A DNA stretch of 64,000 nucleotides from Leadbetterella sp035299025 (GTDB lineage Bacteria > Bacteroidota > Bacteroidia > Cytophagales > Spirosomataceae), in assembly GCA_035299025.1 (NCBI GenBank), contig DATGXK010000010.1, positions 124,001 through 188,000 on the forward strand, given 5' to 3'. A program made the position numbers and the translations under genes. Below, piece by piece: positions 34,486-41,472 of the stretch (within the stretch, counting starts at the first letter, position 1; each line of letters begins with the position of its first letter). Under the pieces are notes generated by a model. The model saw only the letters and a program-made list of their open reading frames with translations. It was not told the DNA's origin and made no database searches.

Positions 34486-34686
34486 TTAAATATCCTTTTC
34501 GAAAAACAAATGGATGTAAATGGCGTATCCAAAACCTGTAGAGGTTGTAGATATGAGTCGATACCCATTCTTAGAATATTCATCGAGTTTTTTTTGGATT
34601 TCTTCTTGCGATGATTTAGCGATGTGGTTTTTGTCAAATGTGAATTTTGAATAAAAAATCAGGGTTTCTACCTTGGTGTCTTTCAT
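34486..34686 (-). CDS. Small DUF4177-like protein
   Basis: This 66-residue protein has the pattern of DUF4177: a first strand VETLIFYSKF, a helix SQEEIQKKLDEYSKNG, then YRLISTTSTGFGYAIYIHLFFEK. No signal peptide or catalytic motif is seen and the role of the family is unknown. It lies between a repeat hairpin and an alpha/beta hydrolase gene on the same strand. Confidence 0.55.
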   Translation of the reverse strand: MKDTKVETLIFYSKFTFDKNHIAKSSQEEIQKKLDEYSKNGYRLISTTSTGFGYAIYIHLFFEKDI

Positions 34687-34833
34687 TGGATATAGAGTTT
34701 AATATTTATTTATAAGTGATACTAATATTAGGGCATTATCAACTTCTTTGGAAACTGAAATATAATTTTTTGTTTAATCTGTTCGTCTGTGATATCATTT
34801 TCTTGGTGTTTTTTTTATTTCAAAACTAGCAGT

Positions 34834-35733
34834 TTACTTCCCCAAAGTCTGCATCAGTAGCGGATAAAACTTTTCGGCTTGTTCGTACATCGGGAAATGA
34901 CCGCATTGATCTATCCAATAGACGGTAGTTTCTGGTGCAAAGCTCTTGTATTCGTTGGTCAGGAAGGCCAGAGGATCTTCTTTGCAAGTGATAATGCTAA
35001 TGGGCATTTTTAGGTTTTTGAGTTTGAGTGAAAGGTCGAAATTTTGCTTTTTTTGATCATTGCGAAGCAAAGTAAAGGTAGTAAAATTATTGGCTCCTCG
35101 CATTATTTTTTGTTGTTTCCAAGCCAGATTGGTGCTGTCGTAGGTATTGTATTTAACTCCAAATACCGCCATTTCGTACCTTTCCTCTTTGGTCCAAGTT
35201 TTGGAGTCTTTGTCGGCCAATTCATAATATCTGGCGAGATCCGTAGGGCTGAGTTTGTTCAAACGGTTTTTTACTTTTATCTCGTCGTTTTCTGGGGATA
35301 CTCTTATGTCGCCAACGCCCGTTAAGGAAAGTAGTTTTACTTTTTTTGGGTATTTTACAGCAAATGCCGAGGCATAAACTGCTCCCCATGAGTGACCGTA
35401 AAACTTGGCTTTTTTGATTTTTAGGCTGTCCATAACATAAAGGATATCCTTGAGATAGTCCTCCATCGTGACGGTGTTGGAGTCCAATGTTTTGGGCATG
35501 GATCGACCTGTACCTCGCTGTTCGAGCAATATGGCCATATATTTTTTGCCTATTTCCATGGCTACGTCTTCCTCTTGCATGCAATTGTTGCCAGGGCCGC
35601 CACTTAATACAAACACGGGTTCACCTTTTCCGTAAACATTAAAATGTATAAAGCTGCCGTCGTAAGGTTTGTTTTGAGCCAGATTCTCAAATGCCGTGAG
35701 CACCAAGAAAATTAGGAGGATAATGTTTTTCAC
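34834..35733 (-). CDS. Exported alpha/beta hydrolase (proline-iminopeptidase-like)
   Basis: This 299-residue protein starts with a signal peptide (LLIFLVLTAFENLAQ). The alpha/beta hydrolase fold is shown by FVLSGGPGNN (oxyanion region), nucleophile elbow GHSWGA, the acid in ITCKEDPLA and the catalytic His in QCGHFPMYE. HGGPG-like and GQRGTG-like elements point to the S33 (prolyl iminopeptidase) group. The substrate is unknown. Just upstream lies a fragment resembling the CGCAAAG-type repeat. Confidence 0.88.
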   Translation of the reverse strand: MKNIILLIFLVLTAFENLAQNKPYDGSFIHFNVYGKGEPVFVLSGGPGNNCMQEEDVAMEIGKKYMAILLEQRGTGRSMPKTLDSNTVTMEDYLKDILYVMDSLKIKKAKFYGHSWGAVYASAFAVKYPKKVKLLSLTGVGDIRVSPENDEIKVKNRLNKLSPTDLARYYELADKDSKTWTKEERYEMAVFGVKYNTYDSTNLAWKQQKIMRGANNFTTFTLLRNDQKKQNFDLSLKLKNLKMPISIITCKEDPLAFLTNEYKSFAPETTVYWIDQCGHFPMYEQAEKFYPLLMQTLGK

Positions 35734-35811
35734 AGGTTTAAATCAATTGTTGGTTCTCAAAGACGCAAGAAACTAAATATTTTCTGAAAATTACCCATTG
35801 ATAGTACTAAA

Positions 35812-36020
35812 TTACTGCTGTTCATTCAGTGGCAGATTTTCAGAATAATCAAATAATTCGCCTTCCAAAATGTGCTCTTTTTTGCCGCAGGAATAGAAAG
35901 CTATCCAACCGACAAAAACATAACCGCCAATCCCCAATAAAACTTGGCTCTGGGAGGATAAAATTTCTTTTTACGAATACTGAAAAACCAAATGGCAAAT
36001 GAGATAATCAAGAAGGGCAT
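35812..36020 (-). pseudogene. Frameshifted small membrane-protein remnant
   Basis: From an ATG at 36020 the frame reads PFLIISFAIWFFSIRKKKFY, then KFYWGLAVMFLSVG and a stop. Shifting one frame at the T-run there continues sensibly as VGWIAFYSCGKKEHILEGE to a stop at 35812-35814. Restoring one T would join the two into a ~70-residue two-helix protein. No family is recognised. A sequencing error in the T-run would explain it equally well. Confidence 0.45.
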
Positions 36021-36087
36021 GGTGGTGGCGTTTAGGTGAGGGTTTGTGTTTTTGCTTGCGTTAAAAAAAATGTGTCAATGAATCTAA

Positions 36088-36153
36088 TTTCGGATTCCAA
36101 ATCCTTATTTTCTGGCTTCAAGATTGTCCTTTGGAGCAATCTGGAAGAACTGA
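36088..36153. repeat. Degenerate 66-bp repeat, copy 1
   Basis: It shares TTTCGGATT, AAATCCTT, AGATTGTCCTT and a final CTGA in the same order with 37035-37099. It lies directly downstream of a leftward gene, as does the second copy. Confidence 0.55.
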
Positions 36154-36173
36154 GGATTTGATAGGTTTTTAAA

Positions 36174-36773
36174 CTATCTTCGTTTGCAAAGACTATTATA
36201 TTCCTTAGCTATTTTTATGTGGTCATCTAATGGAATCTCGCCCTTTTCTAATTTTTCGATTAACATAGGACAATTTCCTAAAACTTTTTTAAGTTGCTCT
36301 ATAGATTTTACTGTTTTATTAAAGAATAGGGGAAATACGTGGAAATCTCCATTCTCTCTCTGGTAACGGAGGTATTCTGGATATGTAGGAGGTTTTTTAA
36401 ATTCTCGAACTTTCACAGAATAGTATATAAGCTGCAAATCACCTTCAACTAATAGCCTGACAAAGAAGCAGCTTTTCGAAATATAAGCATCATCGAAACA
36501 CTTCGGAACCAAGTGATACACTTCACCTTTGTCAACAAAAGATGCACTTTTAACCTCCGTAACAGTTATTTTTTTTATTGAATCATTGTCTAAAACTCGT
36601 ATTTTATCTTCGATTTCGCCAATTTTGGGCCTATCCAATAAAAGAAAATAAGGTATGTCCAATCTTAATTTGAGCGAATCCCCGTTGTTTGTAATTACCA
36701 AGCAGTCAAAGCCTTTTGCATTTGCCGTGGTCATGCCAGTTAAAAGAAGAAGAATAAGCATTTTAAAGTTCAT
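36174..36773 (-). CDS. Exported protein of unknown function
   Basis: This 199-residue protein has a clear signal peptide (MLILLLLTGMTTANA). The mature part has mixed beta-strands and two late cysteines but no motif I recognise. The start is the ATG preceding the signal. It has normal codon texture for the window. A degenerate 66-bp repeat follows its stop, and no cotranscribed partner is apparent. Confidence 0.6.
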   Translation of the reverse strand: MNFKMLILLLLTGMTTANAKGFDCLVITNNGDSLKLRLDIPYFLLLDRPKIGEIEDKIRVLDNDSIKKITVTEVKSASFVDKGEVYHLVPKCFDDAYISKSCFFVRLLVEGDLQLIYYSVKVREFKKPPTYPEYLRYQRENGDFHVFPLFFNKTVKSIEQLKKVLGNCPMLIEKLEKGEIPLDDHIKIAKEYNSLCKRR

Positions 36774-37117
36774 AAGCGTTGGAGGTGTTTTTATTCGAGC
36801 TAAAAGTATGAAAATGAGCTAAGGGTTTATTTAGTATTTTATCTTATCTTCACAAGTTACCCGTAGTGTTTAAGGACTTAACCCATACGAAATAACTAAA
36901 AACTTTCTAAAAATCTTACTTGACAATGATTTAAATATTTGGAAGCCATTCTGCCTAAATTTAGAAGACTCTGTATCAGCCAAGTTCCGAATAATAATAG
37001 TCTGGCGTTCCAGTGAGACGAACAAGAATATATTTTTCGGATTAGAAATCCTTTTCATTCAACTTCTAGATTGTCCTTCGAAACATTTCTAAGAGCTGAT
37101 TACCCGGCAAACTTAAT
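36774..37117. other. 344-bp interval with degenerate repeat copy 2
   Basis: Its right part contains the second copy of the 66-bp repeat (37035-37099), immediately after the stop of the small membrane-protein gene. The remainder is AT-rich. A 62-codon minus frame at 36870-37058 overlaps the repeat and has no protein-like features. Confidence 0.45.
37035..37099. repeat. Degenerate 66-bp repeat, copy 2
   Basis: It parallels 36088-36153, with exact matches including TTTCGGATT and AGATTGTCCTT. It lies just downstream of the leftward gene at 37118-37390. Confidence 0.55.
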
Positions 37118-37390
37118 TCAGTTTAATCCTCGGTTTTTCAATAAATCTTCTAAATCCTTATTCTCATTTGATTTTTTAAGCAGCCTATAAATCAAAATAA
37201 TGGGAAACAACATTGGAATTAAAAATCCAAAATGTTTCTTGGATGATAATATCCATGAAATAAGACCGAATGCTAATATTCCAGCAAGAAAACCAATAGA
37301 TAAAGCACGAAAAATTTTAGAATTCCTGAGATTCTTTTTCTCTTCTAGTAATTCTTCGTCAGTCATTTTGTAAATATCTTTTTTATCCAT
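37118..37390 (-). CDS. Small two-helix membrane protein
   Basis: This 90-residue protein has a charged N-terminal helix (MTDEELLEEKKNLRNSK), two hydrophobic segments (around 30-48 and 54-69) and a charged tail KKSNENKDLEDLLKNRG. It resembles short Bacteroidota membrane proteins of no known function that have this same EELLEEKK opening. The start is the first ATG of the open frame. Confidence 0.6.
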   Translation of the reverse strand: MDKKDIYKMTDEELLEEKKNLRNSKIFRALSIGFLAGILAFGLISWILSSKKHFGFLIPMLFPIILIYRLLKKSNENKDLEDLLKNRGLN

Positions 37391-37782
37391 TCTACAAAAT
37401 TGGTATTTGCCTATTTTTGTTTTCCAACCAAAAGAATTAAGATGGTTGGATTTAAAGTTAATTAATTGATTTACATCTACTTGCCTTTTCTTAATTCGGA
37501 AGTTTGGACATCCGAAAAAGTGAAATTACTACTTATTTTTGTTGTCGCCAAATAACAACGCAAGCTGTAAGGTAAAGCCAAGATGTTTATAGTTGAAAAC
37601 CAAATTTGCATACCAATTCTTGCTCCAATTGAATGTCGCAGAAAAGTTTGAAGACCCCTTGAAATCGATCTAATATCTGGTCGCAGAGATTCTTGAAGTT
37701 CTTAGAACACAACACAACTTTAAAGTTAAGTTATTTCGAGAAATTTTTTTTAAGAATTCTTTGCAACTGATTGCTTTAGATT
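37391..37782. other. 392-bp interval with an outer-membrane-protein-like remnant
   Basis: The right half holds a fragment on the minus strand that still reads like a beta-barrel C-terminus (37529-37692). The left half, next to the small membrane-protein gene, is AT-rich with no frame. No terminator hairpin was found. Confidence 0.45.
37529..37692 (-). pseudogene. Remnant of a beta-barrel-like protein C-terminus
   Basis: After an in-frame TAG the minus strand reads IDFKGSSNFSATFNWSKNWY, then ANLVFNYKHLGFTLQLALLF, GDNKNK and a stop at 37529-37531. Alternating aromatic and polar residues are typical of outer-membrane strands. The same frame continues upstream of the TAG as RISATRY, so the stop may have interrupted a longer gene. 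There is no start codon. The parent family is not identified. Confidence 0.4.
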
Positions 37783-38394
37783 TTAATATCCTTGTGGGTC
37801 GCCTCTTGTTATATCCCACCATTTTAGGTTAAGAAGCTGTTCTCTTAAAAAATTATCAGCATTCCTAATTTCTAAAAGTTCAATAATTGAATATTTTGCA
37901 TTTTTAATTTCATTTTCAGGATTACAAAAATTTTTCATAAAAAGCCAGTCCGAAATATTTATTTTGTAATGCTCATAAAAGCCATCCATTTTCAAAAATA
38001 CAATAACCTTCTTTATATCATTGGGTATATTCTCTAATCCTTTTGTGTCTTTTAAACACTCAATGTACTCTGTAAAATTATAATCAACTCTGTAATAACC
38101 TTTTTTTAATTTAAATTCTAAGTGTCTATTTTCGTCAAAGGCGGCATCTATAAATGTGTACCATTTTTTCCATCTTGACCATGTTGAGTAAACATTCAAA
38201 GAGTAGTGTTTTTCTAAATAAGTACTGAAATCTAATGTATGCTCATCATAAATTCTTCGTTCCTTAGAGTTGTTAGGATATTCTCTCCATCTATTTATAC
38301 CACTATCTAATTTAACTCTATTTTGATTTACTACTTCCTTGCTTGATATACTACCAAAGATTTTACATAAGTTATTCAGTTTTTTATTTGTCAT
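37783..38394 (-). CDS. Uncharacterised AT-rich protein
   Basis: This 203-residue protein has no signal peptide or membrane helix and is rich in Lys, Asn, Tyr and Trp (SRWKKWYTFIDAAFDEN, LKKGYYRVDYNFTEYIE). I do not recognise a family. Its base composition is visibly more AT-rich than the metabolic genes around it, which together with the nearby remnants suggests acquisition by transfer; that is inference. Confidence 0.5.
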   Translation of the reverse strand: MTNKKLNNLCKIFGSISSKEVVNQNRVKLDSGINRWREYPNNSKERRIYDEHTLDFSTYLEKHYSLNVYSTWSRWKKWYTFIDAAFDENRHLEFKLKKGYYRVDYNFTEYIECLKDTKGLENIPNDIKKVIVFLKMDGFYEHYKINISDWLFMKNFCNPENEIKNAKYSIIELLEIRNADNFLREQLLNLKWWDITRGDPQGY

Positions 38395-38460
38395 TTTTTC
38401 TTTATTCTAACAAATAAATACGTATTAGGGGGTAAATAATTGCTGTTGATAATGAGTATT

Positions 38461-38483
38461 TTATATGTATTTATGTGTTTAAA
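38461..38483. repeat. Decayed CACATAG-type right arm
   Basis: TTATATGTATTTATGTGTTTAAA retains the spacing of the CTATGTGCCTATGTGTTTA arm with several substitutions. No left arm is apparent. It lies in the gap between the unknown AT-rich gene and the cation transporter gene. Confidence 0.4.
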
Positions 38484-38647
38484 TTTTATTTATTTGAATA
38501 CCAAAAATACCAATATTTTTTTGGAATTATTTAATCTGCCCAAAATGTTTTCTTGATAATTAAGGCCTTTAGGTTATCATCAACAAATATTTCAATCTCT
38601 TGTCTTCATCTTCCCCATAGGAATTTAAATGTTAAACTTTTTGCCCC

Positions 38648-39286
38648 TCAATGACACCCGCACTCACGCACCCCAGCCGCTTTTTCGAGGGATTCTTTGC
38701 CTTCGGTGTAAGAGAAATAGGCTATGCCGAGGGCTCCGAGGGCATCTATGTAGGCAAATGAAGTGAGGTAATATACAAAGCTGGAGCCGAGCAACACCAT
38801 GGACATGTACATGCATACTTTGGCACAGTTGGCGTCGGAAATGATTGCGTCGGAGTGTAGGGCTTTGCCTACTTTTATTTTTTGCTGTATCAAATACCAC
38901 ATAAATCCAATAGAAATACTGGCAATAAAAACACCCGGTACGGTGTTTTTAGGTTCGTGTTTTTCGTAAATGCTCAGTGCGGCGGTTAGTACCAAAAGTA
39001 TGGCCAAGGCATACAAACAATAGCCCGTAATTCGCAATGCTTTTTTCTCAAATTCAGAGGTGTGGCTGCCAGGATTTTGCTCTATTCTACGAACCATCAC
39101 CAATATGCCTATGCTCGAAATCATCTCGATGAAACTATCCACCCCAAAGCCGAAGAGCGAGAGTGTTTCTTCTTCATAACCAAAGTAAGTGCTGACTGCA
39201 CCCTCCAAGAGGTTATAAACGATGGTAAACCAAGATAATATCGTGGCGGTTTTGTAATATTTGGTCAATGAAACTTCCATACTCAA
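38648..39286 (-). CDS. Cation-efflux (CDF-like) membrane protein, short
   Basis: This 212-residue protein has five or six helices and CDF-like metal-site motifs: FGVDSFIEMISS in helix 2 and HSDAIISDANC in helix 5. It ends with a Cys/His-rich tail (RECGCH) and lacks the ~90-residue cytoplasmic domain of classic CDF transporters. It would export a divalent cation from the cytoplasm. The truncation is natural in a subset of the family. Confidence 0.8.
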   Translation of the reverse strand: MSMEVSLTKYYKTATILSWFTIVYNLLEGAVSTYFGYEEETLSLFGFGVDSFIEMISSIGILVMVRRIEQNPGSHTSEFEKKALRITGYCLYALAILLVLTAALSIYEKHEPKNTVPGVFIASISIGFMWYLIQQKIKVGKALHSDAIISDANCAKVCMYMSMVLLGSSFVYYLTSFAYIDALGALGIAYFSYTEGKESLEKAAGVRECGCH

Positions 39287-39359
39287 AATTAAGTTTTTTA
39301 GCAGTGCAACAGGGAATCAAAAAGGAATTATTTATTTTTGACAAACTTTTAAAGTTTCG

Positions 39360-39407
39360 GTGTCTGAGCGGTGGTCATTGAGCTAGTCGAAATGAGTCGA
39401 AGACACA
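39360..39407. repeat. Intergenic GTCATTGAGC-type palindromic element
   Basis: GTGTC and GACAC bracket the sequence GTCATTGAGCTAGTCGAAAT, with a further CGAA repeat. This type of element is a frequent intergenic repeat in bacterial genomes by my recollection. It lies just before the small zinc-ribbon gene and supplies a spurious in-frame ATG-like extension to it. Confidence 0.4.
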
Positions 39408-39421
39408 AACGTAATGCCAAT

Positions 39422-39661
39422 ATGCCAAACTGTAACAAAAGATCTTACTTGACCGAAAACCTAGCTCTGGATGCCTTGATAGAGGCTCGGATACGCTTTG
39501 TGCAGAATTCGTCAGTAACGGTCTATCAATGTGAGGATTGTGGGCAATGGCATTTGACTTCTCGTGGGAGTATGCACCCGAGGTTGGCCAAAGAATTGTC
39601 GTCTGGAAATGTGGAGAAAAGCAGATTGGCGTATCAGTGGGAGAAGAAGTTGGGATACTGA
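39422..39661 (+). CDS. Small zinc-ribbon-like protein
   Basis: This 79-residue protein begins PNCNKRSYLTENLALDALIE and contains CEDCGQWHLTS, a CxxC-x3-H arrangement that could bind zinc together with the N-terminal Cys. It looks like a conserved small Bacteroidota protein without an assigned role. The ATG at 39422 is chosen because residues encoded upstream come from an intergenic repeat. An exonuclease gene follows on the same strand. Confidence 0.65.
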   Translation: MPNCNKRSYLTENLALDALIEARIRFVQNSSVTVYQCEDCGQWHLTSRGSMHPRLAKELSSGNVEKSRLAYQWEKKLGY

Positions 39662-39695
39662 GTTGTTTTTTACGTATCGGTGTTTTTTTACCACA

Positions 39696-39804
39696 GAGTT
39701 TCCCAGAGTGTTTTTTGATTAATGTGGCGTTTTTGAGTTTCCCAGAGTTTTCGCTTCGCTCAATGAAATAAAACCTTTTCTTTGCGACTCTGCGGCTTTG
39801 CGAG
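39696..39804. repeat. CACAGAG/CGCAAAG-type repeat cluster
   Basis: GAGTTTCCCAGAGT occurs at 39696-39709 and again at 39735-39748. At 39780-39804 the reverse complement reads CTCGCAAAG CCGCAGAG TCGCAAAG, three exact 8-bp units. The element lies between the zinc-ribbon and exonuclease genes. Confidence 0.6.
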
Positions 39805-39873
39805 AAATTAAATTTGAATAACAGAACCCTGTCGTCTTGGCGACATAGCGGTAAAAAAAATATAAGGAGGAAT

Positions 39874-40380
39874 TTGGAATTTGTAGCGATAGATTTTGAG
39901 ACCGCCACTTGGCACAAAGATTCCGCTTGTGCGGTGGGCATTGTGCATGTCAAAAACGAGGAAATTGTGGAGGAATTTTATACGCTCATACAACCTCCGG
40001 GCAACGAATACATGTACCACAACACCAAAGTACATGGTATTACAGCCAAAGATACCTTTTCAGCACCGACTTTTGAAGAGGTTTATCCCAAAATAAAGAG
40101 TCTCATGCAAGGCAAAATGGTGGTGGCCCACAACGAATCCTTCGACCGAAATGTGTTGTATCACACCATGGAATCTTACGGACTTAATTATTCTGACCTC
40201 CAGATAAAATCAAGGTGGGAGTGTACGGTAAAAATTTTCAGGAAAAAAGGTAATTTTAAAGTGAATCTTGCCGCTTGTTGTGCCAGATATGATATTCCGC
40301 TCGACCACCACAATGCACTTTCTGACGCTCGGGCCTGTGCAAAGCTTTATTTGATACATAAAATGCCTTTGTTTAATTAG
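39874..40380 (+). CDS. DnaQ-like 3'-5' exonuclease
   Basis: This ~168-residue DEDDh exonuclease has the four motifs: AIDFETA (Asp, Glu), HGIT, AHNESFDRNVL (Asp) and HNALSDARACA (His, Asp). It is the size of the stand-alone epsilon-like domain. The start is assigned to a TTG at 39874 because the protein then opens EFVAIDFETA as in relatives, and because AGGAGG lies at 39865-39870; residues upstream derive from a repeat. The spacing of three bases is short. It may act in DNA repair or proofreading; a specific role is not shown. Confidence 0.85.
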   Translation: MEFVAIDFETATWHKDSACAVGIVHVKNEEIVEEFYTLIQPPGNEYMYHNTKVHGITAKDTFSAPTFEEVYPKIKSLMQGKMVVAHNESFDRNVLYHTMESYGLNYSDLQIKSRWECTVKIFRKKGNFKVNLAACCARYDIPLDHHNALSDARACAKLYLIHKMPLFN

Positions 40381-40520
40381 GCTTTGGTCCGTTCTATTGG
40401 AATGCGGATGTGAGCAGCAAGGATTTGCACGGATTTTAGTGGAATTAATTTTGTTAGCAAATTAATCTCCTGGCTATGTAATTGTCATTTTAAATACTTT
40501 GCGTGCCTTGCCAGGCCGGC

Positions 40521-40546
40521 TTACTTTTTTTTCGAAAAAAAAGTAA
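40521..40546. repeat. Perfect 26-bp palindrome
   Basis: TTAC, eight Ts, CG, eight As, GTAA: self-complementary over its full length. It is 11 bp left of the larger folded element. It could act as a bidirectional transcript end, but it has no loop and is more like a DNA palindrome. Confidence 0.7.
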
Positions 40547-40557
40547 CAAAAAAACAC

Positions 40558-40669
40558 TTTCTGTGCCGCTTCGGCGGTCCGAAATGATCCCCTGAAAAAT
40601 TTCACTTTTGTCATTCTCATTTTTATAAAGTTTAGAGAAAGTGAAATTTTACAACGGACTGCACAGAAA
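40558..40669. ncRNA. Predicted three-way-junction element (structured RNA or dispersed repeat)
   Basis: Read as RNA it folds neatly. TTTCTGTGC (40558-40566) pairs with GCACAGAAA (40661-40669). Inside, a CGC-TTCG-GCG hairpin (40567-40576) forms one branch. GTCCG (40577-40581) pairs with CGGAC (40655-40659). A 13-bp perfect stem, AAAATTTCACTTT (40596-40608) with 40638-40650, ends in a 29-base loop. Whether it is transcribed is unknown, so it may be a mobile or REP-like DNA element instead. Confidence 0.4.
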
Positions 40670-40796
40670 TTATTAGGAACATTTAGTGTTTATTTTGTTT
40701 TTGTGATTTGTAAGGTGTTCATATGTAATATGTTATGTTTTTAGAATTCTTCTTAATTATAAAAGGCGTAAATTGCGGAGTATTATAAAATAAAGA

Positions 40797-41375
40797 ATGA
40801 ACGAAAAAGAAATTATAGAACGCAGTGGTGGTGTGTGTGAACTATCGGGAGCAACTGACAACTTACAGATTTATGAAGTGAGCCACGCACCCAATGACTC
40901 CAACGATTCTTTTGCTTACATCAGCGAAACTTGTATAGAGCAAATAGTGGACAAAAACGCCACCGATCCCAATTTTTGGAGATGCTTGAACGACAGCATG
41001 TGGAGCGAGGTGCCTGCGGTAAAAGTATTGGCTTGGAGGATGTTGGATAGACTAAAATCTGAAGGGTGGCCAGGAGATTTGCTGGATATGCTCTACCTCG
41101 ACGATGAAACCTTGGCTTGGGCCCAAGCTGGTGCAGATCAACCCGAAGGCGAAGGTGATCCCGTTCACAAGGACAGCAACGGAGCATTATTGGCCGATGG
41201 CGACACAGTAGTTTTGACCAAAGACCTCAACGTAAAAGGCACGACCTTCACCGCCAAGCGTGGTACGGCTGTTAGAAACATCAGATTGGTAGATGACAAT
41301 CCTGAACACATCGAGGGTAAAGTAAACGGAACACAGATTGTAATTTTGACGAAGTTTACGAAGAAGTCGAGCTGA
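40797..41375 (+). CDS. PhnA-domain protein
   Basis: This 192-residue protein matches PhnA/YjdM-type proteins. The C-terminal domain reads DSNGALLADGDTVVLTKDLNVKG and ends GTQIVILTKFTKK, the conserved SH3-like part. The N-terminal part (CELSGATDNLQIYEV) lacks the full CxxC zinc ribbon of the E. coli protein. Despite the name, a role in phosphonate use is not established. A good terminator follows, so it is a single-gene unit. Confidence 0.85.
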   Translation: MNEKEIIERSGGVCELSGATDNLQIYEVSHAPNDSNDSFAYISETCIEQIVDKNATDPNFWRCLNDSMWSEVPAVKVLAWRMLDRLKSEGWPGDLLDMLYLDDETLAWAQAGADQPEGEGDPVHKDSNGALLADGDTVVLTKDLNVKGTTFTAKRGTAVRNIRLVDDNPEHIEGKVNGTQIVILTKFTKKSS

Positions 41376-41396
41376 TTTACAAGAGTTTTGAAATGG

Positions 41397-41434
41397 GCAG
41401 ATTAGCGGTATATAATCCTCTAATCTGCTTTTTT
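41397..41434 (+). terminator. Rho-independent terminator after PhnA-domain gene
   Basis: GCAGATTAG (41397-41405) pairs with CTAATCTGC (41420-41428) and is followed by six Ts. It begins about 20 bp after the stop codon. Confidence 0.85.
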
Positions 41435-41472
41435 ATTGACTATAATCTGCCTTGAAAAGAAGATTCTTTTTA

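Larger units (their letters stand above)
35734..36173. other. 440-bp interval with a repeat fragment, a gene remnant and a D-type repeat
   Basis: From left to right it holds TCTCAAAGACGCAAG (from 35755), which looks like part of a CGCAAAG-type unit; a frameshifted membrane-protein remnant (35812-36020, minus); and a 66-bp degenerate repeat (36088-36153) also found at 37035-37099. I see no intact gene. Confidence 0.5.
40381..40796. other. 416-bp interval with two strong palindromic structures
   Basis: It contains a perfect 26-bp palindrome (40521-40546) and a 112-bp three-way-junction element (40558-40669), described separately. Left of these is filler with CACGGATTTT words (around 40425) and GCCTTGCCAGGCCGGC (around 40505). 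No open frame is seen. Confidence 0.6.

Noticed and set aside
36870..37058. 62-codon minus frame in the repeat interval
   Set aside because: It overlaps a degenerate repeat and shows no motif or signal; likely chance.
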